Assembly: GCA_963773685.1 (NCBI GenBank) | Contig: CAVZBY010000002.1 | Span: forward strand, 124,001 to 188,000 | Direction: 5' to 3' | DNA from: JALHVH01 sp963773685 | Lineage (GTDB): Bacteria > Acidobacteriota > Aminicenantia > Aminicenantales > Saccharicenantaceae | DNA: 64,000 nucleotides | In this document: piece after piece, positions 24,289 through 32,603 of the stretch | How the letters are laid out: each line of letters starts with the position of its first letter | How positions within the stretch are numbered: the first letter of the stretch is position 1 | The notes under the pieces: generated by a model | Told to the model about the DNA's origin: nothing | The model's input: only the letters and a program-made list of their open reading frames with translations | Databases searched by the model: none | Made by a program: the position numbers and the translations under genes

Positions 24289-25509
24289 TTATTTTGCTTT
24301 TCGAATGCTGTCCCAAAAGCCCGGGGCCATATCCAGCCCGAGGCCGGGGGCATCGGGAAGATGGATCGTCCCGTCCCGGATCTCCATGCCGCCGATGACG
24401 GGGTCCTCCGCGTGGAGGATGGCCGAATCCAGGTCGGCATAGACGATGCTCTCCCCGGCGGCGACCAGATGCGCCCCCGCCGTGAGGGCTACCCGCGTCT
24501 CTCCCATACAGCCCGCCATGCACTTCATGCCCGCCGCCGCGGCGATCTCCGCGATCCGGAGCCCGGGCAGGATGCCGCCCGATTTCATCAGCTTGATATT
24601 GATCATGTCCACCGCTTCCCTGCGGACGGCGGTGATCGCGTCGTGGGGCGAATGGACGGATTCGTCGGCCATGATCGGGATGGGCGCGTTCTCCCGGACG
24701 TGTCTCAGGCCCTCCCAGTCCCAATGCGGGACCGGCTGTTCGCAGAACTGCAGGCGAAATTTTTCCATGCCCCTCAGGGCGCGGACCGCGTCGGACGGGC
24801 TCCATCCCTGATTGCCGTCGATCCGGATATCGATCAGGGGGCCGGCGGCTTCGCGGACGCCCGCGACGCGCTCGATGTCCTTTTCGGGGACCTCGCCCAC
24901 CTTCACCTTGAGCGACTTGAATCCCAGGCCGGCGATCCGGCGCGCCTCGTCAGCCATCGTCGCCGGCTCGTCCAGGCTCACCGTGGCGTCGGTCGGGAAC
25001 GAATCCCGGAACCCGCCGAGCAGGCGATAGACAGGCTGTCCGGCGATCTTGCCGCAGAGGTCCCACAGGGCCATCTCGAAGGCGGCCTTGATGCTGGGAT
25101 TGCCGGGGCTGTAGGCGTCCATCTCGGCGAGGATGCGGGCGACGGTGAAGGGATCGCGGTCCCGGACGAACCCCGCCAGGTCCTTGGCCAGGGCCAGGTT
25201 CGTCTCCTGGGTCTCCGACGTGACCGGCCAGTAGGGGGAGGCCTCCCCCCATCCGATAAGTCCGTCCGCCGTGCGCAGGCGAACGAGCACCTCGCGCTCG
25301 ACCGATTCGGCGCCGAGCGCTGTGCGGAAGACCTGCTTGAGACGCATATCGAACGGTGCGAACTCGGCCTCCGCGATGCGCGTCCGCCGCGAGCGCCCGG
25401 CGGCGGCCTGCTGGGCCTCGAGGACGCGACTGCCCGCGGGCCAGGAAAGGCCCCCGGCGGCCGCCAGCCCGGCCAGACTCTTGAGGAAGGCTTTTCTCGT
25501 CAGGGGCAT
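24289..25509 (-). CDS. Tat-like-signal dipeptide epimerase, enolase superfamily (copy 2)
   Basis: A 406-residue paralogue of the downstream epimerase. It keeps the KVK acid/base motif, the DGNQGW and EQP metal ligands, DES, NIKLMKSGG, and the DLD pair in YADLDSA that recognises the dipeptide amino group. The N-terminus TRKAFLK plus a hydrophobic stretch is again an RK Tat-like signal. The Met at 25509 is chosen because GGAGG sits just upstream and the signal starts there; a longer frame runs into the preceding gene. It overlaps the end of the CocE-like gene by ten bases, so it is translationally coupled. The divergence of the two copies suggests different dipeptide preferences. Confidence 0.9.
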   Translation of the reverse strand: MPLTRKAFLKSLAGLAAAGGLSWPAGSRVLEAQQAAAGRSRRTRIAEAEFAPFDMRLKQVFRTALGAESVEREVLVRLRTADGLIGWGEASPYWPVTSETQETNLALAKDLAGFVRDRDPFTVARILAEMDAYSPGNPSIKAAFEMALWDLCGKIAGQPVYRLLGGFRDSFPTDATVSLDEPATMADEARRIAGLGFKSLKVKVGEVPEKDIERVAGVREAAGPLIDIRIDGNQGWSPSDAVRALRGMEKFRLQFCEQPVPHWDWEGLRHVRENAPIPIMADESVHSPHDAITAVRREAVDMINIKLMKSGGILPGLRIAEIAAAAGMKCMAGCMGETRVALTAGAHLVAAGESIVYADLDSAILHAEDPVIGGMEIRDGTIHLPDAPGLGLDMAPGFWDSIRKAK

Positions 25510-27278
25510 TTGACCTCCTTTCCTTGCGCCGGGATGACCGGCAGGACGATATGCGACGGATGCTTCGCATCGTGATAGACGGTCTGGCCGGCCACCTTCA
25601 TCTCGGCGTCCAGACCCCACGGGCGGCCCGTGTTGAGGTTGACGTCGAACTTGGGGAAGGCGGCCGAGGCGATGTGGACGCGGAGGCGGTGTCCCTTCTT
25701 GATGAGCATCGAGGTGGCCCAGCAGTCGATGGTATATTCGTAGATCTTGCCCGGCTCGATGGGGGAGGGGTTCTCGAACGATTCCCGGAAGCTCGCCCGG
25801 ATAACGCCGTCGTTGAGGCGCAGGGCGTAGCCGTCGGGATAGACGTCCATGAGCATGGCGTTCCAGTCGGTGTCCGGGGCCGATGAGGAGGCATACAGCT
25901 TGACCGAGAGAGGCCCCGTCAGCTCCATGTCCTGCTCGAGCGGGGGCGTCGTATAGACGAGGACGTCCTTCCGTTCCCCGACGGCCTTGTAATCGTCGGG
26001 TCCGCCGACCTGGGCGCTCGAGGCGCGCATGACGAACGGGGTCGGGTCCGCCGGATCGTAGTCGTAGCGGTCCGGAGGCTCCTTTTTAGGCGCGGCGGGG
26101 GAGAGGGTCCCGTCCCCGGAGAGGGTGTTGGCCTTGCCGCCGGAATGGAAATAATATTTCGTCCATTGGGTCGCCGGGAGAGGCCACTCGGCCTCGTCGC
26201 GCCAGGTGTTGGCGCCCATGATGAACACCCGGACCGGCGATTCGGCGTCCACTCCGTTGGCCGCTCCCTTCAGCCACTTGTCGAACCAGCGGAGCATGGT
26301 CGCCTGGAGGTCGATCTGGGAGGCCGCGCCGAAGTCGAGGATGCCCATCTTGGTGACCGAGTTGACGGCATGGGGCCAGGGCCCGATCATCATCCTCTGC
26401 CCCTTGCGTCCGAGGCGGCGCATGGCGGTGAAGTTCCGAAACGTCCCCGGCTGGTCGTCGTCGTACCAGCCCGAAATGTGCAGGACGGGGACGTCCACCT
26501 TGTCCCAGCGCCTCTCGTAATCGACCAGCTTCCAGTAATCGTCGTAGGTCGGATGGAAGAAGTTCGCCTTCCACATGGGAATGGCCTTGCCCGCGGCGAC
26601 CTCGTCGAGAGTGACGAGCGGGAGCATGGTGATGACCTTGTCGAGGCCCAGTTCCCGGGAGGGTTGGCTGGCGTGACCCGAGGTCATGATGTCCCAGTCG
26701 AGCGTCAGGAGGGTCAGGGCGCCATACTGGAAGGGGATGTTGTACCAGGGGCCGGGAGGGCTGACGAGGGCGATCATCGCCTTCAGGTGGGGAGGACGCG
26801 TCACGGCGGCCATCCACTGGTTCTCGCCGCCGTAGGAGCCGCCCATCGTGCCGACGTTGCCGTCGGACCAGGGCTGGGCGGCCGCCCATTCGATGGTGTC
26901 ATAGCCGTCCTCGGCTTCGTCGTGCATGCCGTGGAAGGTGCCTTCCGAATCGTGACGGCCCCGGGAGTCCTCGACGATGTAGACGTAATCCTTGGCCGCA
27001 AAGAGGCGCCCGAAGCCGAAGTGCTGGCCGGAGTTCTTACCGTAAGGCGTCCGGACGACCAGGACCGGGAACTTCCCGGGCTTGTCGGGCCGGAAGATGT
27101 TGGCCGCGAGATAGACCCCGTCGCGCATCGCGATGTGGACGTTGAGCTCGATCTTGACGGCCGCGGCCGGCGCGGCGGCCGGCTCCTGGGCGGGCGCGAC
27201 GGACAGCGCCAGGGTCGCCAGGAAAAGGACGATGATCAGAGACCGGAACCAGGGTCTGAACGGGTTTTTCGGATTCAT
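25500..27278 (-). CDS. Exported CocE/NonD-type hydrolase (S15 X-Pro peptidase-like)
   Basis: A 592-residue secreted alpha/beta hydrolase. A signal peptide (about 1-30) is followed by a hydrolase domain with the nucleophile Ser148 in GGSYGG, then a C-terminal jelly-roll beta domain (about 385-590) containing DTDWNAML and a RLRVHIASAAFPKF segment. The family includes cocaine esterase, glutaryl-7-ACA acylase and X-Pro dipeptidyl-peptidases; with two dipeptide epimerases in the same operon, peptidase activity is the better guess. It heads the operon from a consensus promoter at 27307-27336. GGAGGG precedes the ATG. Confidence 0.9.
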   Translation of the reverse strand: MNPKNPFRPWFRSLIIVLFLATLALSVAPAQEPAAAPAAAVKIELNVHIAMRDGVYLAANIFRPDKPGKFPVLVVRTPYGKNSGQHFGFGRLFAAKDYVYIVEDSRGRHDSEGTFHGMHDEAEDGYDTIEWAAAQPWSDGNVGTMGGSYGGENQWMAAVTRPPHLKAMIALVSPPGPWYNIPFQYGALTLLTLDWDIMTSGHASQPSRELGLDKVITMLPLVTLDEVAAGKAIPMWKANFFHPTYDDYWKLVDYERRWDKVDVPVLHISGWYDDDQPGTFRNFTAMRRLGRKGQRMMIGPWPHAVNSVTKMGILDFGAASQIDLQATMLRWFDKWLKGAANGVDAESPVRVFIMGANTWRDEAEWPLPATQWTKYYFHSGGKANTLSGDGTLSPAAPKKEPPDRYDYDPADPTPFVMRASSAQVGGPDDYKAVGERKDVLVYTTPPLEQDMELTGPLSVKLYASSSAPDTDWNAMLMDVYPDGYALRLNDGVIRASFRESFENPSPIEPGKIYEYTIDCWATSMLIKKGHRLRVHIASAAFPKFDVNLNTGRPWGLDAEMKVAGQTVYHDAKHPSHIVLPVIPAQGKEVKCP

Positions 27279-27295
27279 GCTCCCTCCTGTAACCG

Positions 27296-27308
27296 ATTTT
27301 CAGAAAAT
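27296..27308. promoter_or_regulatory. 13-bp palindrome at the CocE operon start site
   Basis: ATTTTC and GAAAAT flank a single base and overlap the edge of the -10 box and the expected transcription start. It is a possible operator, although AT-rich palindromes of this length can arise by chance. Confidence 0.35.
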
Positions 27309-27336
27309 GATAACTTGCCTTCCCCGGGAATGTCAA
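27307..27336 (-). promoter_or_regulatory. Promoter of the CocE / epimerase operon
   Basis: On the minus strand, TTGACA (27331-27336), an 18-base spacer and TATCAT (27307-27312). Confidence 0.78.
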
Positions 27337-27378
27337 GGAAGCCTGAAAAATAACGCTGCTCCAGGCGGAAAGGTGTTA

Positions 27379-27384
27379 TATAAT
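27379..27384 (+). promoter_or_regulatory. -10 element of the serine hydrolase pair
   Basis: TATAAT on the plus strand, preceding the ATG at 27450 by 65 bases and divergent from the CocE promoter. No recognisable -35 stands at the right distance. Confidence 0.5.
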
Positions 27385-27449
27385 CGCAGAAAGGCGTCCG
27401 CTTGAACCCGATCCGTGGAATTGCGTACGTCATAGGAAGGAGGTTACGC

Positions 27450-29246
27450 ATGACGAAACGACATTACGTTTTCTGGGGGCTCATTCTCTGTCTCGCGATC
27501 GGCGTCTCGCCCGCGCTCGCGGCGAAGAAAGCCGAACAGCCCGTCAACCTGAAGGGATTCCGGGAGTTCGTCACAAGGACGATGGCCGAGTGGGAGGTCC
27601 CGGGGATGGCCGTGTCCATCGTCAAGGACGGCAAGGTCGTCTTTGCCGAGGGCTTCGGCCTGCGCGACGCCGGGCAGGGGCTCAAGGTCACGCCGCACAC
27701 CCTGTTCCCCATCGGCTCCTGCAGCAAGGCCTTCACGGCCGCAGGAATGGCGATCGCCGTCGACGACGGCAAGGTCGCCTGGGACGAGCCGGTGAGGACG
27801 TATCTTCCCGATTTCCGGCTCCAGGACGAATACGCGGCCGCCCACGCGACGCCTCGCGATCTGCTCTCGCACCGCACGGGCCTGCCCCGCCACGATCTGG
27901 TATGGATCGGGGGCCAATTCAGCCGCCAGGAGCTCTTCGACCGGCTCCGCTACCTGGAGATGAACAAGGAGCTCCGCTCCGCCTGGCAGTACCAGAACCT
28001 CATGTTCATGACGGCCGGCATCATCATCGGCAAGGCGGACGGCTCGAGCTGGGAGGATTTCACCCGGAAGAGGATCATCGATCCGCTGGGGATGAAGGAG
28101 ACCAATCTCTCCGTCGCCCTGACCCAGAAATCCGCGGATTTCTCCCGGCCTTACATGAAGATCGATGACAAGGTCGTACCGGTCCCGTTCCGGGACATCG
28201 CCGCCGTGGGGCCCGCCGGCTCCATCAATTCCAATGTCCTGGATATGGCCCAATGGGTCATCCTGAACCTGAACAAGGGGAAGTTCGGGGACAAGCAGCT
28301 CATCTCCGAGGCGTCCCTGGCCCAGGTCCACTCGCCCCAGATGCTCGTTCCGGGCCGGATCCGGGACAAGGAGATCCTCTACCGGAGCTATGCCATGGGC
28401 TGGCTGGTCACCCCGTACCGCGGGCACCTCCTGCTGGAGCACAGCGGCGGGATCGACGGCTTCATAGCCCAGGTCGCGTTCCTGCCCCAGGACAACGCGG
28501 GCCTCGTCGTCCTGTCGAACCTGCACGGGACCCCCCTCCCGGGCATCGTCCTTTACAACATCGTCGACCGCCTGCTCGGCCTGGACCAGGTCGACTGGAA
28601 CAAGCGAACCCGCGACGAGATCGACAAAGCCAGCGCCGAGGAGGAAAAGGAGAAGCAGGAACCCGACAAGGTCCGGAAGACGGGCACGCAGCCGTCCTAT
28701 CCCATTGCCGATTTCATCGGCGACTACGAGAACCCGGGTTACGGCCAGGTTTCCGTCATCAAGGACGGCGACGGCCTGAAGCTCAAAACGCCGGTCTTCG
28801 AGGGCACCCTGTCGCATTATCACTATGACATCTTCGAGCTCAAGGCCGTGCTCCTCGGCAGCGAGTACAAGTCCAAGGTGACGTTCGCCGGGGACGCCAA
28901 GGGCAACGTCGCCAGCCTGGCGTTCCCGCTCGAACAGTCGGTCAAGGACATCGTCTTCACCCGGGCCGCCGACAAGGGGATGCTGGATCCGGACTTCCTG
29001 AAGAAGTTCGTCGGGACTTACATCCTGACCGGGCAGGAGGTCCAGATCGACCTGAGGGAAGGCAAGGGCCTCAGCCTGGCCATCCCGGACCAGCCCGAAT
29101 TCGAGCTCGTGCCCTTCCGCGGGACCGAGTTCCATCTGAAGGGATTGGAGGGATTCAGCGTCGAGTTCAAGCTGGACGCCTCCGGGAATGTCTCCGAGGC
29201 CGTCGTCCATCAGCCGAACGGAACGTTTACGGCCAAGAAGAAATAG
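27450..29246 (+). CDS. Exported S12-type serine hydrolase with two lipocalin-like C-terminal modules
   Basis: A 598-residue secreted hydrolase. Signal peptide about 1-25. Catalytic motifs are SCSK (Ser90-Lys93), YQN in QYQNLMF and HSG in EHSGGIDGF. A DUF3471-type domain (about 415-505) is followed by a second lipocalin-like module (about 510-598) that the tandem pair at 19765/21406 lacks. The start at 27450 follows AGGAAGGAGG; the longer frame from 27402 would put extra residues before the signal peptide. The next serine hydrolase begins 17 bases downstream, so the two form an operon. Confidence 0.92.
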   Translation: MTKRHYVFWGLILCLAIGVSPALAAKKAEQPVNLKGFREFVTRTMAEWEVPGMAVSIVKDGKVVFAEGFGLRDAGQGLKVTPHTLFPIGSCSKAFTAAGMAIAVDDGKVAWDEPVRTYLPDFRLQDEYAAAHATPRDLLSHRTGLPRHDLVWIGGQFSRQELFDRLRYLEMNKELRSAWQYQNLMFMTAGIIIGKADGSSWEDFTRKRIIDPLGMKETNLSVALTQKSADFSRPYMKIDDKVVPVPFRDIAAVGPAGSINSNVLDMAQWVILNLNKGKFGDKQLISEASLAQVHSPQMLVPGRIRDKEILYRSYAMGWLVTPYRGHLLLEHSGGIDGFIAQVAFLPQDNAGLVVLSNLHGTPLPGIVLYNIVDRLLGLDQVDWNKRTRDEIDKASAEEEKEKQEPDKVRKTGTQPSYPIADFIGDYENPGYGQVSVIKDGDGLKLKTPVFEGTLSHYHYDIFELKAVLLGSEYKSKVTFAGDAKGNVASLAFPLEQSVKDIVFTRAADKGMLDPDFLKKFVGTYILTGQEVQIDLREGKGLSLAIPDQPEFELVPFRGTEFHLKGLEGFSVEFKLDASGNVSEAVVHQPNGTFTAKKK

Positions 29247-29263
29247 GGAGGAAGGAGATCATC

Positions 29264-31243
29264 ATGAAAGCATTGCGCACCGCTCTCATTATCCTGTCGG
29301 TCCTGGCCCTCGTCGGGGCCTCCTCCGTCTTCGCCCAGGAAGGGAAGACGGAGGTTCCGGCGCCGGCCGCCGCCCCCGCGGAAGGGACGTCCGCGCCCGT
29401 CCTCACCAAGGCGGACGTCGACGCCTGGCTCGACGGCTTCATTCCTTACGCCCTGTCCGTCGGGGACGTCGCCGGGGCCGTCGTCGTCGTGGTCAAGGAC
29501 GGCCAGTTCCTGACCGAACGGGGATTCGGCCTGGCCGACGTCAAGAACCGGAAGCCCGTCGACCCGGAGCGGACCCTCTTCCGGCCGGGCTCGGTCTCCA
29601 AGCTCTTCGTCTGGACGGCCGTCATGCAGCAGGTCGAGGCGGGCAAGCTCGACCTCGACACCGACATCAACACGTATCTCGATTTCAAGGTTCCGCCGCG
29701 GGACGGGAAGCCGGTGACCCTGCGGAACCTGATGACCCATACGCCCGGATTCGGCGAACAGCTCAAGGGCCTTTTCGTCATCGATCCCAAGCGGGTTCCG
29801 ATCCTGGGCAAGTACCTGTCGCGCTGGACGCCGCCCCGCATCTTCGAGCCGGGCGAAGTTCCCGCCTATTCCAACTATGGGGCCGGCCTGGCCGGCTACA
29901 TCGTGGAGCGGGTCTCGGGCGAGCCCTTCGCCACCTACATCGAGAACCACATCTATGCCCCGCTGGGCATGAGCCGGTCGAGCTTCCGCCAGCCCCTGCA
30001 GGAAGCCCTGATGGCCGACATGTCCCTCGGCTACCGGCGCGCCTCCCAGCCGGCGAGGCCCTATGAGCTCATCCCCAACCTTCCGGCGGGGAGCGTGAGC
30101 GCGACCGGGGCCGATATGGGCCGGTTCATGATCGCCCATCTCCAGAACGGGGCGTTCGGCGAGGGCCGCATCCTCAAGGAAGAGACGGCGCGCTTGATGC
30201 ACGCTCCCTCGCCCCAGCTGAACCCGCCCCTCAACGGCATGGCGCTCGGCTTTTATCACGAGGACCGCAACGGCCATCAGATCGTCGGCCACGCGGGTGA
30301 TACCGAAGCCTTCCACTCCGACCTCCATCTTCTTATCGACGACGGCGTCGGCCTGTTCATTTCGGTCAACAGCGCGGGCAAAGCCGGTGCCGCCGGAACG
30401 ATCAGGGCCGCGCTCCTGCGCGGGTTCATGGACCGCTATTTCCCCGCACCCCGGCCGTCCGAGCCGACGCTGGCCACCGCCAAGGAGCACGGGGCGCTGA
30501 TGGCCGGCACGTACTGGTCGAGCCGCCGGTCGGTCACGGGCTTCTTCAGCTTCACGAACTTGATGGGACAGACCAAGGTGACGGTCGACCCCGAAGGGCT
30601 CCTCCGCGTGGCGGCGTTCCGGGACGCTGCCGGTTCGGTCGTCAAATGGCGCGAGGTCGCCCCGTTCGTCTGGAAGGATCCGTCGGGTGAGACGACCATG
30701 GCCGCGGTCGTGAAGGACGGCCGGGTGGTCAATTTCACCAGCGACGAACTGCCGCCGGTCATGGTCTTCCAGCCCGTGCCGGCCAAGGCCCTGTCCACCT
30801 GGAACATGCCCCTTCTCTATTTCATGGTCGCCACGCTGATCCTCGCCGTCCTCCTCTGGCCGGCCCTGGCGATCATCCGGCGGCATTACAAGCGGCCGTT
30901 CCCCTTCCAGGGGCGCGCGGCCCGACTGCACCGTTGGACCCGGGTCGTGGCCATGATCGACCTCGCGGCGCTCGGGGTCTACGCCATGATCGTCGCGAAG
31001 ATCAGCAACGGGCTCGAGAACGCGGATACGCCCACCGATCCCCTGATCCGGGTCGCCCAGGCGCTCAGCGTCCTCGGCTCGATCGGGGCGATCGTCGCCG
31101 TCGGAAACATGCTCGTCGCGTGGGGGACTCGCGGCCGGAGCCTGTGGTCGAAGCTCGGCGCGACGCTCGTCGCGCTGGCCTGCGTCGCGTTCATCTGGTT
31201 CGTGGTGACGCAGAAGTTCGTAACCGCGAGCCTGAACTACTGA
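29264..31243 (+). CDS. Membrane-anchored S12-type serine hydrolase with four C-terminal helices
   Basis: A 659-residue hydrolase that combines a signal peptide (about 1-24), an S12 catalytic domain with SVSK (Ser110-Lys113), YSN in PAYSNYGA and HAG in GHAGDTEAF, and a C-terminal segment with four predicted membrane helices (about 520-655). The catalytic domain therefore faces the periplasm while held in the inner membrane. Strong GGAAGGAG before the start. It is the second gene of an operon with the soluble paralogue and ends at a strong terminator. The substrate is unknown; this layout resembles the FmtA/EstB-like hydrolases with a transmembrane tail. Confidence 0.9.
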   Translation: MKALRTALIILSVLALVGASSVFAQEGKTEVPAPAAAPAEGTSAPVLTKADVDAWLDGFIPYALSVGDVAGAVVVVVKDGQFLTERGFGLADVKNRKPVDPERTLFRPGSVSKLFVWTAVMQQVEAGKLDLDTDINTYLDFKVPPRDGKPVTLRNLMTHTPGFGEQLKGLFVIDPKRVPILGKYLSRWTPPRIFEPGEVPAYSNYGAGLAGYIVERVSGEPFATYIENHIYAPLGMSRSSFRQPLQEALMADMSLGYRRASQPARPYELIPNLPAGSVSATGADMGRFMIAHLQNGAFGEGRILKEETARLMHAPSPQLNPPLNGMALGFYHEDRNGHQIVGHAGDTEAFHSDLHLLIDDGVGLFISVNSAGKAGAAGTIRAALLRGFMDRYFPAPRPSEPTLATAKEHGALMAGTYWSSRRSVTGFFSFTNLMGQTKVTVDPEGLLRVAAFRDAAGSVVKWREVAPFVWKDPSGETTMAAVVKDGRVVNFTSDELPPVMVFQPVPAKALSTWNMPLLYFMVATLILAVLLWPALAIIRRHYKRPFPFQGRAARLHRWTRVVAMIDLAALGVYAMIVAKISNGLENADTPTDPLIRVAQALSVLGSIGAIVAVGNMLVAWGTRGRSLWSKLGATLVALACVAFIWFVVTQKFVTASLNY

Positions 31244-31269
31244 GGCTCTCTCGAAGCGTATTGAATTCG

Positions 31270-31317
31270 GCCCCACCCCGTTTCAGGCCGCGCCTGGAGC
31301 GGGGTGGGGCTTTTTTT
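31270..31317 (+). terminator. Rho-independent terminator after the membrane-anchored hydrolase
   Basis: An 11-bp GC stem (31270-31280 with 31300-31310), with an inner CAGGC/GCCTG stem, is followed by seven Ts (31311-31317). Confidence 0.92.
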
Positions 31318-31340
31318 GTTTCTGATCGGGATTCGCGCCG

Positions 31341-31382
31341 GAAGACCCCCCCTTTGGAAAAGGGGGGGTGCGGGGGAATTTC
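31341..31382 (-). repeat. Dispersed C-run/G-run hairpin repeat, copy A
   Basis: A 10-bp perfect stem of seven Cs plus TTT (31346-31355) pairs with AAA plus seven Gs (31359-31368). The flanking bases align with the element at 40756-40799 when read on the minus strand. It lies just past the end of the second oxoamine synthase gene. Confidence 0.65.
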
Positions 31383-31384
31383 GG

Positions 31385-32572
31385 TCAGACCAGCGCTTTC
31401 AACTCGGAGATGAGCCTATCGATCTGTTCATCCGTGTGCGTGGAGAAAACGACCGCGCGCAGGGCCCCGCCGGCCCCCGTCCCGACATAGCGCGTTCTCT
31501 GGATGCAGATCCCGCGGTCCATCAGGGCCTCGTAAACCCTGTCCATCGCCGCTTCCGACTCGAGCGTCCAGGCGGCGACGGGGAAGGGGGTGTTCTCGGT
31601 CGGGAATCCGAGGCCGCGGAGCCCGGCCTTCAGCCGGCGGCCGTTGTCGAGGAGCTTTCGGCGCAACTCGGGGTGCTTCATGAGGATGTCCAGACCGGTG
31701 ATCGAGGCGGCGGCCGCGGCTGTGGTCGGCTGGGTGGCCCCGTTCATGATATGGCTTTGGCGGATAGCGGCGACGAGATCCTTCGGGCCGGGAACGATGC
31801 CGCCGTGGCCGCCGAAGGCCTTGCTCATCGTCCCGCCGAAGAATAGCCGGTCCGAGCTCAGGCCGTAATGCTCATAGGTGCCGCGGCCGTTCGCGCCGAG
31901 GACGCCGACCCCGTGATTGTCATCGAGCCAGACACAGCCCTCGAAGGGCTCGACGGCCTTCGCGTAGTCCGCGACCGGGGCGATGATCCCGAACGTCGGA
32001 AAGACGCCGTCGCTCACCACGAGCGGCTTCTGGCCGGCCTTGAGCCCGGCCCTCAGCTTCCGGACGAGGTCTTCGGGATCCCGATGGGCGAACTTGGTGA
32101 CGGGTTTCCCCGGCAGCCCGATATAATCCGTGACGCTGTAGTGGGACCCCTCGTCCATGAAGACGGCATCGTAACGGCCGAGCGCCGCCAGCGCCTGGAA
32201 GCCGGCGGTGTTCCCCAGATAGCCGGAGGCGAGGTAGCAGGAGCCTTCCGTGCCGAAGTATTCGGCGGCCTTCTTCTCGACGGCCTCGTAAAGGGCGGAG
32301 TTCCCCATTCCGGAGCGCGTCGTGGAGGTGTGAATGCCGTATTGCTTCATGGCCCGGCAGGCGGCGTCGATAAGGGCGGGATCGCCCTGGAATCCGTAGT
32401 ATCCGGTGCCGCCGAAATACAGGTACTTCCGGCCGTCGATGACGGTCTCGGCGCCGGGCGCGCTTTCCATCAACCGTCCCTGCCGGATCTGGGCGAAGAA
32501 GTCGCGGGCCCCCAGTCCCAGGGCCACGAGACCCGTCGTCGCCTGCTTCAGGAATCCTCTTCGATCGGACAT
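31385..32572 (-). CDS. Tat-signal PLP enzyme, alpha-oxoamine synthase fold (paralogue 2)
   Basis: A 395-residue fold-type I PLP enzyme paralogous to 1548-2804. The PLP lysine is Lys251 (TMSKAFGGHGG). Cofactor residues are in LDDNHGVG (Asp217, His220). The N-terminus starts directly with DRRGFLK and a hydrophobic stretch, a canonical twin-arginine signal. AAAGGAGA sits before the Met at 32572; the longer frame from 32710 lacks any signal and overlaps the previous gene. It is the third gene of an operon with an M4 metallopeptidase and an SH3/beta-barrel protein. Reaction and acyl donor are unknown; a non-CoA reaction such as racemisation or retro-aldol cleavage is an inference. Confidence 0.87.
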   Translation of the reverse strand: MSDRRGFLKQATTGLVALGLGARDFFAQIRQGRLMESAPGAETVIDGRKYLYFGGTGYYGFQGDPALIDAACRAMKQYGIHTSTTRSGMGNSALYEAVEKKAAEYFGTEGSCYLASGYLGNTAGFQALAALGRYDAVFMDEGSHYSVTDYIGLPGKPVTKFAHRDPEDLVRKLRAGLKAGQKPLVVSDGVFPTFGIIAPVADYAKAVEPFEGCVWLDDNHGVGVLGANGRGTYEHYGLSSDRLFFGGTMSKAFGGHGGIVPGPKDLVAAIRQSHIMNGATQPTTAAAAASITGLDILMKHPELRRKLLDNGRRLKAGLRGLGFPTENTPFPVAAWTLESEAAMDRVYEALMDRGICIQRTRYVGTGAGGALRAVVFSTHTDEQIDRLISELKALV

Positions 32573-32603
32573 GGCAATCTCCTTTTCGCCGCGGGGCTCC
32601 GGT

